From assembly GCF_009792235.1 (NCBI RefSeq), contig NZ_CP046973.1:4402001-4466000 (forward strand): 64,000 bases of DNA, given 5' to 3'. Source of the DNA: Microcystis aeruginosa FD4 (GTDB lineage Bacteria > Cyanobacteriota > Cyanobacteriia > Cyanobacteriales > Microcystaceae). Positions within the stretch are counted from its first letter, which is position 1; every line of letters begins with the position of its first letter. The translations under genes and the position numbers were made by a program. The notes beneath the pieces were generated by a model. The model had not been told where the DNA came from and searched no databases. It saw only the letters and a program-made list of their open reading frames with translations. Shown in pieces: positions 32,783 to 42,375 of the stretch.

Positions 32783-35536
32783 TTATTGAGGATTTTTTCT
32801 TTTCGTGGTTTTTTGTTTGCTGGTAGAGAGTAGGGGAGCGGTTAATTTTTCATAGAGTTCAAAGAGGTATTCAATACGGTTTAATTCACTGGTGAAAGGT
32901 TGGGGACGATAACACAAATCAACGGCTTTATCGAGTTTTTGGTGAGCTTTGAGCAGGTCGGGAGGCATGGTTAAAGGATCGTATAAATCCGCAAGGCTAC
33001 TATCAGGATATTTTGCCCTCGTATCTAGCACAGCTTGAGCGCAAGTTTCAACGGTTTGTTTTTGTTTGTCGGTGATATTTTCTGGAAAAGGAAAATTATT
33101 ATAAACAATATCTTTTGAGTAACGATAATCACTTTTTAATCTTCCACACACATATTTAACCCATGCCATGTGCATTTCTGAAGTAAGAATACCAAATAAA
33201 TATAGATTGGCATTAGGAATTAATAAAACTTGATCATTACCAATCACATTTTTATTCATAAAACCTATTGGAATATATTTTCTTCTTTCAGATGAAACAC
33301 GGGGAACAAGTAAATAATTCGTTTCGGGTTGTGCTATTTGACAGAATAGAGTAGGTGTCGCCGCAAATTTACGAGTAGAAGCAGCTTTACTTTTTAATCT
33401 AAAATTTTTAACCTTATCTACTCTTTTTATAACTTCTGGTAATGTCTTTAATTCATTGGGAGAAATATCAACTAACCAGAGACAGTAGCGACTATAACCA
33501 TTAATAAATTCTTGCGCTCCTGTATAAGGTTTAATCCATTTTTCTGCCTTCGGCTCTAATTTTAAAAATTCTTCTTTTTCTGGTTCTGTAAAAATAAAAT
33601 TACCACCATCTCTTGGCATACTACCAAAACGCATTAATGGAACATTAGATAAAGGAAAACTCCGGTTATAAATAATGATATCACTTCCATCAACCAAATA
33701 GGGATTAATATTATTAGACTGAACAACTAATGATTCACCTTGAATATCTTCATAATCAAATAGGATTTTATTTGTTATATTAAAACTTGCAAAGCCAATA
33801 ATAACACAATGAACTGCGGCGTTTCCTTTTGCTTCATTACTCCATTTAAAAGTACGATGGGCAAAATGAATTTTTAACTGATATTTTTGAAAAAAAATAT
33901 TCCAAAGTAAGGCAACTTGCTCACCTTGAGATATAGAATTTGTGGAAACAAAAGAAACCCTGATTCTATTGCCTTGAATTATTTTAGCAGCTTTAATATA
34001 CCATGCACACACATAATCTAAAACGCCTATTCCTTTCTCACCGTCGAAAACATAAGCCATATCATTCCTTTGCTCATCGTTCATAATCATCGCACCAACA
34101 AAAGGAGGATTTCCTAAAATAAAATTGAGCTTCTCTTTTGATATAAGTTCCTCCCAATCAATCCGTAAGGCATTTCCATGAACAATCTTTGCCGATTTTT
34201 TTAATGGTAAACGCACAAAATATTGACCAAAAGTATTACTAACTTTAATATTCATCTGATGATCAATTAACCACATTGCCACCTCTGCCACCCTCACTGC
34301 AAACTCATCGTATTCAATACCCGCAAACTGATTAACATCTACCTGAATAATGGTACTAATATCTGTTACTAACTGCCCCGTTTTATCTAACTCCTGTAAT
34401 ACCAAAATCTCTAAATCTCGTAACTCCCGATAGGTAATAATTAAAAAATTGCCGCAACCACAGGCAGGATCAAGAAAATATAAATTAGCAATCTTTTTCT
34501 GAAATTCTAGTAATTTATTGCGATTGCCTTTAATCTTCTCAAATTCTCTGGATAAATCATCTAAAAATAACGGTTTAATCACCTTTTGAATGTTCTTCTC
34601 GGAGGTATAATGCGCCCCTAAATTGCGTCGTTCTTTTGGATTCATTACCGCTTGAAACATAGAGCCAAAAATAGCAGGGGAAATTTTTCCCCAATCAAAA
34701 GCACAAGCTTCTAATAACATGACTCGCATCTTGCTATCAAAAGCCGCTAAAGGTAACGACTCCTCAAATAACTTGCCATTTATGTAGGGAAATTGAGTTA
34801 AATTCTCATCGAGATTTTTTAATCTTTTTTCTTCTGGTGTATTCAAAACCTGAAAAATAGAGGCAATGTGCATCGCCAAATCACTGCCATCTTCTTTGGT
34901 ATGTAGATCAATATATTCCCAGAAAATTCCCTTATTAAAAATACCCGTATCATCGGCAAATAAACAAAATAATAAACGCACCAGATAAACTTCTAAATCA
35001 TGCCCCATATAACCAATTTCTTTCAGGCAATCATGAAGTTTTCCCATTAACTCGGCTGCTTGAAGATTGACAGCATCTTCGTCTTTATAAACTCGCTTTT
35101 CGTAACCAGCAATAAAATCAAATAAATGAACATTATCAACAAAATTACTTAATTCAAATTCCCATTGATTACCCGCATCTAAATCATATAAGTTAAACCG
35201 TTGAAAATCCGATACTAAAATATAACGCGGTAACTCATGTTCCTTTAAATTGGGGAAATAATCCTTAGCCTGTTCTGTGGCTTTTTCTAAATCTTTCCCT
35301 TTCGATTTATGCTCAACTAAAATCGTTCCTTTCCATAGCAAATCTATAAAACCCTGCTTATTATCTGCTTTTTTGATCGGTTGCTCAAAACTGGCTACCC
35401 TACGCCGTGAAATGCCAAAGACATGAAAAAAATCATTCCAAAAAAATTGAGATTCTGCCTTTTCTGAAGTCTCCCCTTGCCACTCTTTTTGAAAAGCGAT
35501 GGCGCGATTTTTAATTTCATTCCAACTTAAAGGCAT
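32783..35536 (-). CDS. Type IIL (MmeI-like) restriction-modification enzyme
   Basis: 917 aa, one polypeptide with both activities. The N-terminus has a PD-ExK nuclease core: IDLLWKG (D65) and VEHKSKG (E75, K77), the MmeI spacing. Then a helical connector, an N6-adenine methyltransferase with SAM motif LDPACGCGNFL and catalytic NPPFVG, and a C-terminal target-recognition domain (GQ/PRVSSERRKYIPIGF, LKSDYRYSKDIVYNNFPFP) with a tail. Such enzymes methylate one strand and cut about 20 bases away. The reading frame is intact. Specificity cannot be told. Confidence 0.9.
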   Translation of the reverse strand: MPLSWNEIKNRAIAFQKEWQGETSEKAESQFFWNDFFHVFGISRRRVASFEQPIKKADNKQGFIDLLWKGTILVEHKSKGKDLEKATEQAKDYFPNLKEHELPRYILVSDFQRFNLYDLDAGNQWEFELSNFVDNVHLFDFIAGYEKRVYKDEDAVNLQAAELMGKLHDCLKEIGYMGHDLEVYLVRLLFCLFADDTGIFNKGIFWEYIDLHTKEDGSDLAMHIASIFQVLNTPEEKRLKNLDENLTQFPYINGKLFEESLPLAAFDSKMRVMLLEACAFDWGKISPAIFGSMFQAVMNPKERRNLGAHYTSEKNIQKVIKPLFLDDLSREFEKIKGNRNKLLEFQKKIANLYFLDPACGCGNFLIITYRELRDLEILVLQELDKTGQLVTDISTIIQVDVNQFAGIEYDEFAVRVAEVAMWLIDHQMNIKVSNTFGQYFVRLPLKKSAKIVHGNALRIDWEELISKEKLNFILGNPPFVGAMIMNDEQRNDMAYVFDGEKGIGVLDYVCAWYIKAAKIIQGNRIRVSFVSTNSISQGEQVALLWNIFFQKYQLKIHFAHRTFKWSNEAKGNAAVHCVIIGFASFNITNKILFDYEDIQGESLVVQSNNINPYLVDGSDIIIYNRSFPLSNVPLMRFGSMPRDGGNFIFTEPEKEEFLKLEPKAEKWIKPYTGAQEFINGYSRYCLWLVDISPNELKTLPEVIKRVDKVKNFRLKSKAASTRKFAATPTLFCQIAQPETNYLLVPRVSSERRKYIPIGFMNKNVIGNDQVLLIPNANLYLFGILTSEMHMAWVKYVCGRLKSDYRYSKDIVYNNFPFPENITDKQKQTVETCAQAVLDTRAKYPDSSLADLYDPLTMPPDLLKAHQKLDKAVDLCYRPQPFTSELNRIEYLFELYEKLTAPLLSTSKQKTTKRKNPQ

Positions 35537-35746
35537 AGTTTTAACTCCTTATCTTTCGCCGGTTTGCTCAAAGATAGTAGAAAATGATGTAGGGAGCCAT
35601 AGGCAGTCAGCAAGGGATACAGATATTTTCCATTTTAGGTGATTTTTTGGTAAACTACAAGGGAAGCTAGAAATTAGCAACGCCTTGAGAATTGTATCCG
35701 CTTAGTTATCCGTGCAGTTATTGACACGAACGAACAACTTATCACT

Positions 35747-36214
35747 ATGTCCAAGACTCTCTACGAACAAGATTTTCAATTGTGGCTCGCAACAACAATT
35801 AATCACCTACAGAAGCGGGAATTTGCTGCGCTGGATACTGATAACTTAATTGAGGAGTTAACCGAGTTGGGAAAATCGGAAAAAAGAACTTTAGAAAGTA
35901 ATTTGATGATTCTTTTGGCTCACTTGCTCAAATTAAAAGTACAGCACGACGCACCGCCATCAATGAAGGATAGCTGGTATTGTTCTATTATTGAGCATCG
36001 TCAGCGCATTCAGAAAAACTTACGCGATACTCCTTCCCTTAAATCCTATCTAGAAACTGCTATCGAGGAAGCTTATCCAGATGCTCGTCAAGTGGCAATT
36101 AAGGAAGGGAAACTCGCTCAATTTGGTGTTCGGATTCCCCCAGAAAATGATTATCCTCAAATTTGTCCTTTCTTGCCAGAGCAAATCTTAGATGAGAACT
36201 TCTATGGCAATTGA
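35747..36214 (+). CDS. DUF29 family protein
   Basis: 155 aa. LYEQDFQLWLATTINHLQKREFAALDTDNLIEELTELGKSEKR, followed by LAHLLKLKVQ and a C-terminal FLPEQILDENFY, is the standard DUF29 layout that is expanded in cyanobacteria. Function unknown; small, helical, cytosolic. Confidence 0.92.
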   Translation: MSKTLYEQDFQLWLATTINHLQKREFAALDTDNLIEELTELGKSEKRTLESNLMILLAHLLKLKVQHDAPPSMKDSWYCSIIEHRQRIQKNLRDTPSLKSYLETAIEEAYPDARQVAIKEGKLAQFGVRIPPENDYPQICPFLPEQILDENFYGN

Positions 36215-36264
36215 CTAGAGGAAATAGTTAAGAAAAAAGTTAAATTTCAATTTTTGCATTACTC

Positions 36265-36420
36265 ATGACTCGACTAACTCCAATCCAAATTGACAAAAAC
36301 ACTCTAATTTATATAGAGTCCACCGATAACCTAGAAATTCCTGCCGAGACATTAGGAACAGAGGTAAGAATTGCTAAAGGGGTAATTTCTATACCAGATG
36401 ATTTAAAATCATCACAATAA
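36265..36420 (+). pseudogene. Truncated Trypco1-like protein
   Basis: 51 aa: TRLTPIQIDKNTLIYIESTD, NLEIPAETLGTEVRIAKGVIS. It resembles the N-terminal strands of CU044_2847/Trypco1 proteins (usually about 115-130 aa, compare 4,495) but lacks the helical and C-terminal strands. No protease gene lies beside it. Probably a leftover of a second conflict cassette. Assignment uncertain. Confidence 0.4.
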
Positions 36421-36423
36421 TTA

Positions 36424-36612
36424 TTGAGAAAAGTGGAACCTACAGAAGAACAGTATCTTGTCTTAAATGCCCTTGAAACTTTGGGACTCCTGCTCTTTAG
36501 AGTCTATGATGAAGATAATGGAGCTTGGCTAATCATTACTTCTAGTCTAACATTGCCCAGATCATACTTATTGCCTAATGGCGAAATTATTCCCCTAGAA
36601 TGGATGCTTTAA
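36424..36612 (+). CDS. Small hypothetical protein
   Basis: 62 aa with a TTG start, 3 bp after the previous stop: KVEPTEEQYLVLNALETLGL, LLFRVYDEDNGAWLIITSS. Not recognised. The close packing with neighbours suggests one transcript from 36,265 to 36,890. Confidence 0.4.
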   Translation: MRKVEPTEEQYLVLNALETLGLLLFRVYDEDNGAWLIITSSLTLPRSYLLPNGEIIPLEWML

Positions 36613-36890
36613 CCATGAAAAAACCGACAGAACTTCAACAGCAAGAATACGAAAGAATTGGCGAAATTGCAGCCAAAGGAAGACAGCGTTATCTAGAAGC
36701 AGGAGGCGACCAAAAAATCTGCCCTAGCGGAAGAAAAGGGAATGATTATTTAACCGATGAAGAACGTAAAGAAATTTTACAATTAGCCCGTCAGGTTTTT
36801 GGCGTTCAGATTAGAGATGACCAAGTTTACTGTCAAGGACGGACTTGGAAAATATCCGATAAAAAAGTCTCAAAAGATACCGAAAAATGA
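36600..36890 (+). CDS. Small hypothetical protein
   Basis: 96 aa from the ATG at 36,600 (or 91 aa from 36,615). The N-terminal half is helical (QQQEYERIGEIAAKGRQRYLEAGG) and the C-terminal half mixed (TDEERKEILQLARQVFGVQI). It overlaps the preceding small gene by 13 bp. Not recognised. Confidence 0.5.
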   Translation: MDALTMKKPTELQQQEYERIGEIAAKGRQRYLEAGGDQKICPSGRKGNDYLTDEERKEILQLARQVFGVQIRDDQVYCQGRTWKISDKKVSKDTEK

Positions 36891-36899
36891 ACTATATAT

Positions 36900-37024
36900 T
36901 GCTAGTGTAGAACGTAGGTTGGGTTGAAGCATGAAACCCAACGCCCCCATGGGTTACGAAGTGCGCTAACCCATCCTACAAACAAATAATTCTGCCTCCC
37001 TACTTAAATGCGCGGGCAGCTTAG
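36900..37024. repeat. Intergenic repeat cluster
   Basis: GTAGGTTGGGTTGAAGCATG / AAACCCAACG, then GGGTTACGAAG..CTAACCCATCCTAC, are imperfect inverted repeats widespread in cyanobacterial spacers. They are followed by a half copy of the 80-bp element (AAATGCGCGGGCAGCTTA, 37,006-37,023). Confidence 0.6.
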
Positions 37025-37037
37025 AACTTACCTGAAT

Positions 37038-37072
37038 AAAAGCCCCCAGAAAACATCACTTTCTAGGGGTTT
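37038..37072 (-). terminator. Terminator of the thrC-moaD-like operon
   Basis: On the minus strand AAACCCCTAGAAAG, a short loop and TTTCTGGGGGC are followed by TTTTATT. It lies 36 bp past the moaD-like stop. Confidence 0.8.
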
Positions 37073-37107
37073 AATTATAATTGACGGAAAACAAACTTAT
37101 GGGGAGG

Positions 37108-37383
37108 TTAACCTCCAGCTACCGCAGGAACGATACTGACTTCATCGCCATCTTTTAAGGGGGTTTTTGTCCCATCGAGGAAGCGAATATCTTCACTGTT
37201 GACGTAGAAATTTAAAAAGCGCCGGGGTGCGCCATCTTCATCGCATAAGCGGGCCTTAATACCGGGGAAACTTGCTTCTAAGGATTCGATTAAATCACCG
37301 ACACTACTAGCACTACACTCGATGGTAGCGTTATTTTCTGTAAATTTTTGCAGGGGAGTAGGAATGAGAACTTTTACAGCCAT
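37108..37383 (-). CDS. MoaD/ThiS-family sulfur carrier
   Basis: 91 aa from the ATG at 37,383. Ubiquitin-like beta-grasp ending in VPAVAGG; the terminal Gly-Gly is what gets thiocarboxylated. AVKVLIPTPLQKFTENNATI and LKDGDEVSIVPAVAGG are diagnostic. It follows thrC on the same strand. In several phyla MoaD-like proteins near threonine or methionine genes act as sulfur donors in amino-acid synthesis; here that is an inference. A half copy of the 80-bp MITE lies in the gap to thrC. Confidence 0.88.
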   Translation of the reverse strand: MAVKVLIPTPLQKFTENNATIECSASSVGDLIESLEASFPGIKARLCDEDGAPRRFLNFYVNSEDIRFLDGTKTPLKDGDEVSIVPAVAGG

Positions 37384-37489
37384 AGATATCAAGGAAAAAG
37401 TGGAAAGGACAGTAAGCTGTCCGCGAATTTAAATTGCTTGTGGAGATGAGGCAAGAGGATAATCACCCAATCATCCCCGAACATCAATT

Positions 37490-38794
37490 CTAGACGAGAA
37501 CCTGTTGCCATTCGAGGCGTTCGAGGGTGCGGGAACGCTCCAGGGCCCGTTCAAAGCTGTCTAATTTCGGTTCGATTAACAGGGGTTCACCGATATAACC
37601 CTGTACCGCTTCTTGGGTTTTTAGACCATTACCGGTGATATAAACGACCGTGGTTTCTTCGGGGTCGATTTTACCCGCTTCTACTAATTTTTTCAAGACA
37701 GCGATAGTCGTACCGCCCGCGGTTTCTGTGAAAATGCCTTCCGTTTCTGCCAAAAGTTTAATACCTTCGATAATTTCGGCATCGGTAACGGATTCAATAT
37801 TACCGCCGGTTTTACGGGCAATATCAAGGGCATAAACACCATCGGCGGGATTACCAATAGCGATCGATTTGGCGATAGTATTGGGTTTAACTGGGGCGAC
37901 AAAATCCCGTCCTTCCTTGAAAGCTTGGGCAATGGGGGAACAACCCTCCGCTTGAGCGCCACTAAAACGCACTGCTTTATCTGCTACCAAACCGACTTTG
38001 ACGAATTCTTGGAAGCCTTTATAAATCTTGGTAAAGAGGGAACCACTGGCTAAAGGTGCGACAATATGGTCGGGTAGTTTCCAGCCTAATTGTTCAGCCA
38101 CTTCAAAGCCTAAGGTTTTGGAACCTTCGGAATAGTAGGGACGCAGATTGATGTTGACAAAACCCCAACCGTAGGTATTGCCCACTTCTGAACAGAGACG
38201 GTTAACCTGATCGTAATTGCCTTTGACTGCCATGACCGTGGGATTATAGATTAGGGTGCCGAGAATTTTACCCGCTTCTAAATCAGAGGGAATGAAAACA
38301 CAACAGTCTAAACCGGCGTGAGCGGCAATAGCGGCGGTGGAATTGGCCAGATTTCCCGTACTAGCACAGGAAACGGTGGTAAAACCTAATTCTTTGGCCC
38401 GGGTAAGGGCGACGGATACCACTCTATCTTTGAAGCTGAGAGTGGGCATATTGACGGCATCATTTTTAATGTAGAGGTTTTTTAGACCCAAGCGCCGGGC
38501 TAAACGGTGGGATTTAACTAGGGGAGTCATACCCGTACCCACATCGATAGGATTTTCACTTTCCACCGGCAAAAAGGAACGATAGCGCCAGATGGAATTG
38601 GGACCTGCTTGAATGCTTTCTCTGGTAACGGTGCGACGGATGAGGTCGTAATCGTAGTCCACTTCTAGGGGGGCAAAGGTTTCTTCGCAGATATTCAGCG
38701 CTTTCAGGGGGTAGGAAGTCCCTCCTTCCTTAGAAACCAAGCGGGTAAAGGTGGGGATGAATTTTGAGGTTTCGATGTTTGTCGCTAGGGTCAT
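37490..38794 (-). CDS. thrC: Threonine synthase
   Basis: 434 aa. LIRRTVTRESIQAGPNSIWR, the PLP lysine in NMPTLSFKDRVVSVAL, SCASTGNLANSTAA and ETAGGTTIAVLKKL are typical. It converts O-phosphohomoserine to threonine, which feeds IlvA, also encoded in this window. Full length. Confidence 0.95.
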   Translation of the reverse strand: MTLATNIETSKFIPTFTRLVSKEGGTSYPLKALNICEETFAPLEVDYDYDLIRRTVTRESIQAGPNSIWRYRSFLPVESENPIDVGTGMTPLVKSHRLARRLGLKNLYIKNDAVNMPTLSFKDRVVSVALTRAKELGFTTVSCASTGNLANSTAAIAAHAGLDCCVFIPSDLEAGKILGTLIYNPTVMAVKGNYDQVNRLCSEVGNTYGWGFVNINLRPYYSEGSKTLGFEVAEQLGWKLPDHIVAPLASGSLFTKIYKGFQEFVKVGLVADKAVRFSGAQAEGCSPIAQAFKEGRDFVAPVKPNTIAKSIAIGNPADGVYALDIARKTGGNIESVTDAEIIEGIKLLAETEGIFTETAGGTTIAVLKKLVEAGKIDPEETTVVYITGNGLKTQEAVQGYIGEPLLIEPKLDSFERALERSRTLERLEWQQVLV

Positions 38795-39328
38795 GATTTT
38801 CCTGTCTTGCCGTCAACTGATGTACAAGCATCCTATCACTGGCAAAATCTTGGTGTCAAATATACCCGATAAAAATAGTCGGGTATAAATTTATACAAAA
38901 ACTAGGGGATAAACTGGGGAGAAGGAACGTTTAAGTGGAGATGATTAAGCTGCCTTGTCAGGAAACTTCGGTGTAGTTTTAGGTCAAAAAAAGGACTAGG
39001 AGAAGGGATTTAAGTTTTTGAGGATGCTATAACCTATTTACTGCCAGTTTTATCGAAATAAGTCATAATTTTCGTTTAAATAGCTTAAACAGGGGGCGAT
39101 TAACTGCGGTTGCCAGAAAGTTTCTCGGTGTTGCTCAGGATGATTGTCAAGAAAAGTGACAAATTATGTGATTTTGTTGAGAAATAATAATTTTTCCAGA
39201 CTGCCCAATAAAATTGACCATTTTCGGCAGGAGTCAGTAGCCGGTCGTCAGGAGTTAGGAGATTGCTTTTATTTATTCTCCCCCCACACCCCACACCCCA
39301 CACCCTACACCCTCTTTCAAGTCAGTGG
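38795..39328. other. Intergenic region without recognisable gene
   Basis: About 530 bp. It holds the thrC promoter side and, at 39,283-39,320, a short CCACACCCCACACC minisatellite of the same type as at 32,519. No ORF with a credible start, no RNA fold noticed. Confidence 0.55.
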
Positions 39329-39874
39329 TCAGGAGATAACTGCTTTTTGATAAAAAGTTAACGTAGTATTGCCGTAGCGTTTCTGACGACAAATGGTTAA
39401 ACCTTCTAGATTAATTGCTTGCCAAGATTTGGGATTATGTTCCACGGCAATTTCCCCCAGAGAATCTAATAAATTAGATTGAGAGATGGCAGTTAATACC
39501 GGTAAATATAACCCGCTTTCGTAGGGAGGGTCAAAATAAATTAAATCAAAACTTTTCCCCGCTAAAGTGGCTAACTTTGTTACCACATCTCCCCGAATTA
39601 CTTGGAATTGCTGGTGAGAAGTGGCTAAATTGCGCCAATTTTCCTTGATAATTTCGCCAGCGCGTCCTGATTGTTCAATTCCGATTACTAGACTCGCACC
39701 TCGACATAAAGCTTCGGCACCCATGGAACCATTACCCGCACAAAGATCCAACCAACGACAGCTGGATAATTTCTGTTGCCAGATATTAAATAAAGCTTCT
39801 CGCACCCTTGCTGTCGTCGGACGGGTTAATTGTCCTGCTAGGGTTTTTATGGGACGATTGCCGTAAATTCTCAT
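39329..39874 (-). CDS. rsmD: 16S rRNA m2G966 methyltransferase RsmD
   Basis: 181 aa. RIYGNRPIKTLAGQLTRPTTARVREALFN at the start, SAM motif WLDLCAGNGSMGAEAL and catalytic DLIYFDPPYESGLY identify RsmD. It methylates G966 in helix 31. The stop is in a repeat-rich region but the length is normal. It starts 3 bp after the UDG-family gene and is probably co-transcribed with it. Confidence 0.94.
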   Translation of the reverse strand: MRIYGNRPIKTLAGQLTRPTTARVREALFNIWQQKLSSCRWLDLCAGNGSMGAEALCRGASLVIGIEQSGRAGEIIKENWRNLATSHQQFQVIRGDVVTKLATLAGKSFDLIYFDPPYESGLYLPVLTAISQSNLLDSLGEIAVEHNPKSWQAINLEGLTICRQKRYGNTTLTFYQKAVIS

Positions 39875-39877
39875 CGG

Positions 39878-40555
39878 TTAAAAGGCAAATTCAGTTAATC
39901 TTTTTTGTAATAAATCAGGAAAAAGAGCATAGTATCTTTGATTGAGAGGAGAGGGATGGGGGAGAGGCAATAAAGTCACTTTTTTTTGCTGTTTTAATCC
40001 ATCTTCATCGGTAGCGGTAAGGGTAACTAGGAGTTTTTTGGTAAAGCGTTCTTTATCAAGATAGAATTTATCTACTTCTTTGGGTTTACCGTAGGGTTCA
40101 AACCATTTAAAAGCTTCCGTGCCAAGGGTAATGATATGATCACCTTGCCAATAAAAAACGAGCAGTTTTTCTATAAATGGACGAAAACGATCTTTCACTT
40201 CCCCAGAATAAGCTTTATTACCCGGGGGTTTGTAGGGAACTGTATTAGTTAGGAAAATTCGATCGCACACCGATAATAACTCTTGACGATCATGGGATTT
40301 TCTCCCCTGCCAAGCTTGAAAAAATCCCTCTCTTACCATTCTACCGGCAGCCCCGATCAAAGGTTGTCCCACATACACTTCATCTCGTCCTAAATCCCGG
40401 CCAAAAAAGCATAACTGACTAGCAAGATTACCAGCATACAAAACCGGTTCAAAAGGGTCTTTTTTTGCCTCTTGGTAAATTAGGATATCGATGGGAAAAT
40501 CCTCTTTTTTTGCCTCTTGGTGTACCTGTTTAATTAGGGTTTTAATATCGGTCAT
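39878..40555 (-). CDS. Uracil-DNA glycosylase family protein
   Basis: 225 aa. Motif A-like LCFFGRDLGRDEVYVGQPL and motif B-like LPLPHPSPLNQRY bracket a UDG fold; between them are RIFLTNTVPYKPPGN and GDHIITLGTEAFKWF. It is closest to the family 4/5-like group without visible iron-sulfur cysteines. Likely removes uracil or acts on another damaged base; substrate uncertain. Confidence 0.8.
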   Translation of the reverse strand: MTDIKTLIKQVHQEAKKEDFPIDILIYQEAKKDPFEPVLYAGNLASQLCFFGRDLGRDEVYVGQPLIGAAGRMVREGFFQAWQGRKSHDRQELLSVCDRIFLTNTVPYKPPGNKAYSGEVKDRFRPFIEKLLVFYWQGDHIITLGTEAFKWFEPYGKPKEVDKFYLDKERFTKKLLVTLTATDEDGLKQQKKVTLLPLPHPSPLNQRYYALFPDLLQKRLTEFAF

Positions 40556-40760
40556 TTCAGTTATCAGTTATCAGTTATCAGTTATCAGATGTGAGTTTTC
40601 AGTTATCAGATGTGAGTTTTCAGTTCACTGATTACTGTTTACTGATCACTGAAAAAAGCTTCTCCCCACACCCTACACCCTACACCCTACACCCTACACC
40701 CTACACCCCACACCCTACACCCCACACCCCACACCCCACACCCCACACCCCACACCCCGA
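40556..40760. repeat. Two adjacent minisatellites
   Basis: First TCAGTTATCAG and GATGTGAGTTTTCAGTTATC units (40,556-40,625), then about fourteen 7-bp CACACCC/TACACCC units (40,664-40,758) up to the era stop codon. They are simple slippage arrays. Confidence 0.9.
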
Positions 40761-40761
40761 T

Positions 40762-41718
40762 TCACTCCTCGGTGCGATAGCCAAATTCTGCTAAAAGTGA
40801 GCGAGATTGTCGCCATTTCGGTTCTACCTTCACAAATAATTTTAAATATACCTCCCCAGCGATTAACTTTTGAATAGCCGATCGAGCGGAAGAGCCGATC
40901 GCTTTTAACATACTGCCATTTTTACCGATGACGATCCCTTTTTGGGAAGCTCGTTCCACGTTAATGGCGGCAAAAACCTTGGTTAAAGCGGGAGTTTCCT
41001 CGACGCGTTCAATCACCACCGCCACAGAATGGGGAATTTCCTGACGGGTTTGCAGTAAAATCTGTTCACGGATTAATTCGCCCATAATAAACCTTTCCGG
41101 TTGATCGGTGACTAAATCGGGGGGATAGTAATAGGGACCGACTTCGAGGGAATCAATTAACAGATTTTGCAATGCTTCGATTCCCGTCCCCTCCAGTGCC
41201 GAAAATTTGAGCAGAGACCAGTTATTTTCCGCCGCCAAGGTACGATAACTATCGTCGAGAGGTTGCAGGTCTTCCGGTTGCTGATCGGCTTTATTTAGCC
41301 CTAAAATCGTGGGAGTTTGGTTTTTAGTCAGTAAATCGGCAATATAGCGATCGCCACTGCCCAAAAAATTGCTACTATCGACAACAAATAAAACTAAATC
41401 TACAGAATTTATGGCGTTTTCAGCATTTTTAACTAAAACTTTGCCTAATTCGTGATGGGGCTTGTGAATGCCGGGGGTATCGACAAAAATCATCTGGGAG
41501 CACTCGCTGGTGACAATGCCGCGTAAACGGTTGCGGGTAGTTTGAGCGATGGGAGAAGTAATGGCGATTTTTTGTCCCACTAATTGATTCATCAGGGTAG
41601 ATTTGCCCACATTAGGACGACCAATAATGCCAATAAAACCCGATTTAAAACCAGTCGGTGCGATGGGAATTACTGCCGAATCCAGATTAACGGCTTGAGA
41701 GTTGATAAAATCGTTCAT
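40762..41718 (-). CDS. era: GTPase Era
   Basis: 318 aa. G1 GRPNVGKSTLMN, G2 TTRNRLRG, G3 DTPGIHKP, G4 NKAD, and a C-terminal KH domain with GSMLKAIGSSARSAIQKL and LFVKVEPKW. Era binds the 3' end of 16S rRNA during 30S assembly. An N-terminal extension of about 20 residues is normal in cyanobacteria. Confidence 0.97.
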   Translation of the reverse strand: MNDFINSQAVNLDSAVIPIAPTGFKSGFIGIIGRPNVGKSTLMNQLVGQKIAITSPIAQTTRNRLRGIVTSECSQMIFVDTPGIHKPHHELGKVLVKNAENAINSVDLVLFVVDSSNFLGSGDRYIADLLTKNQTPTILGLNKADQQPEDLQPLDDSYRTLAAENNWSLLKFSALEGTGIEALQNLLIDSLEVGPYYYPPDLVTDQPERFIMGELIREQILLQTRQEIPHSVAVVIERVEETPALTKVFAAINVERASQKGIVIGKNGSMLKAIGSSARSAIQKLIAGEVYLKLFVKVEPKWRQSRSLLAEFGYRTEE

Positions 41719-41753
41719 AACTAAAGAATATTACTTAAAAAATATTTTTACCC

Positions 41754-42375
41754 ATGCAATGGATAATTTTGTTCTTGTTAGTATTGATTCTCGGCTGTAG
41801 TAACCATTTGTAATTATCTATAGCAGGAAATTTAAGCGATCGCTTAACTAATTAGGGTCTGCTGAATAAATCTAAAAACCTTGTTGGATAGGACTTTTAG
41901 ACTTTTTTACCCTCAAAAAGTGCCAGCCATTGCGGGGATCGGGGGGAAAATTCAGGGACTTTTTCTCTGAAAATTAGGTAATTGACCAGATGAAAATTGG
42001 TAAAACCCTACACCCTACACCCCACACCCCACACCCTACCCCCACGAGAAACTTTTTGCCGCATACCCTAATTATCCTCCCCGGATGACTAAACCGGTGG
42101 TTAGTTTTGCCGGCAGAGATTTAGTTTATCCCGATTGGATGGTGGGCAACTGGACCGTCACCATGACCCTAATCGATTTAACCGCTCCTCTTGCCCCCCA
42201 GATTACCACACCGGGCTTTGAAAGTAACCGTCGTTACCTAGAAAAATCGAGCGAGTTTCCGGTGAGATTCATCGAGAAAGCTATGTCGAGAGCGATAAAT
42301 TCTGCCTTTTTATCCACCACTATCAGTAAACCATCAATTGTGGGTACTGATTTTATTGTAGTGATGGAGGCTTAA
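41754..42375 (+). pseudogene. DUF6816-like lipoprotein gene disrupted by a stop codon and a MITE
   Basis: The ATG at 41,754 encodes a lipoprotein signal peptide QWIILFLLVLILGCSNHL (lipobox ILGC) and then a TAA (41,811). The same frame runs on as LSIAGNLSDRLTN to the MITE at 41,855. If the MITE and one target copy are removed, the frame continues into YPPRMTKPVVSFAGRDL, VYPDWMVGNWTVTMTLIDL and FESNRRYLEK, a DUF6816-like secreted protein. The 3' part also degrades before 42,375. Three lesions: nonsense, insertion, 3' decay. Confidence 0.65.
41855..42068. mobile_element. MITE family A, copy 3
   Basis: Ends GGGTCTGCTG and ATACCC, with (C)TAATTA duplicated on both sides. It is opposite in orientation to copies 1 and 2 (the TAAATCTAAAAACCTTGTTGG block is at the left). 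Internal CACACCCCACACC minisatellite. Confidence 0.85.

Noticed and set aside
40591..40794. 67-aa frame in the CACACCC array
   Set aside because: Low-complexity repeat translation.
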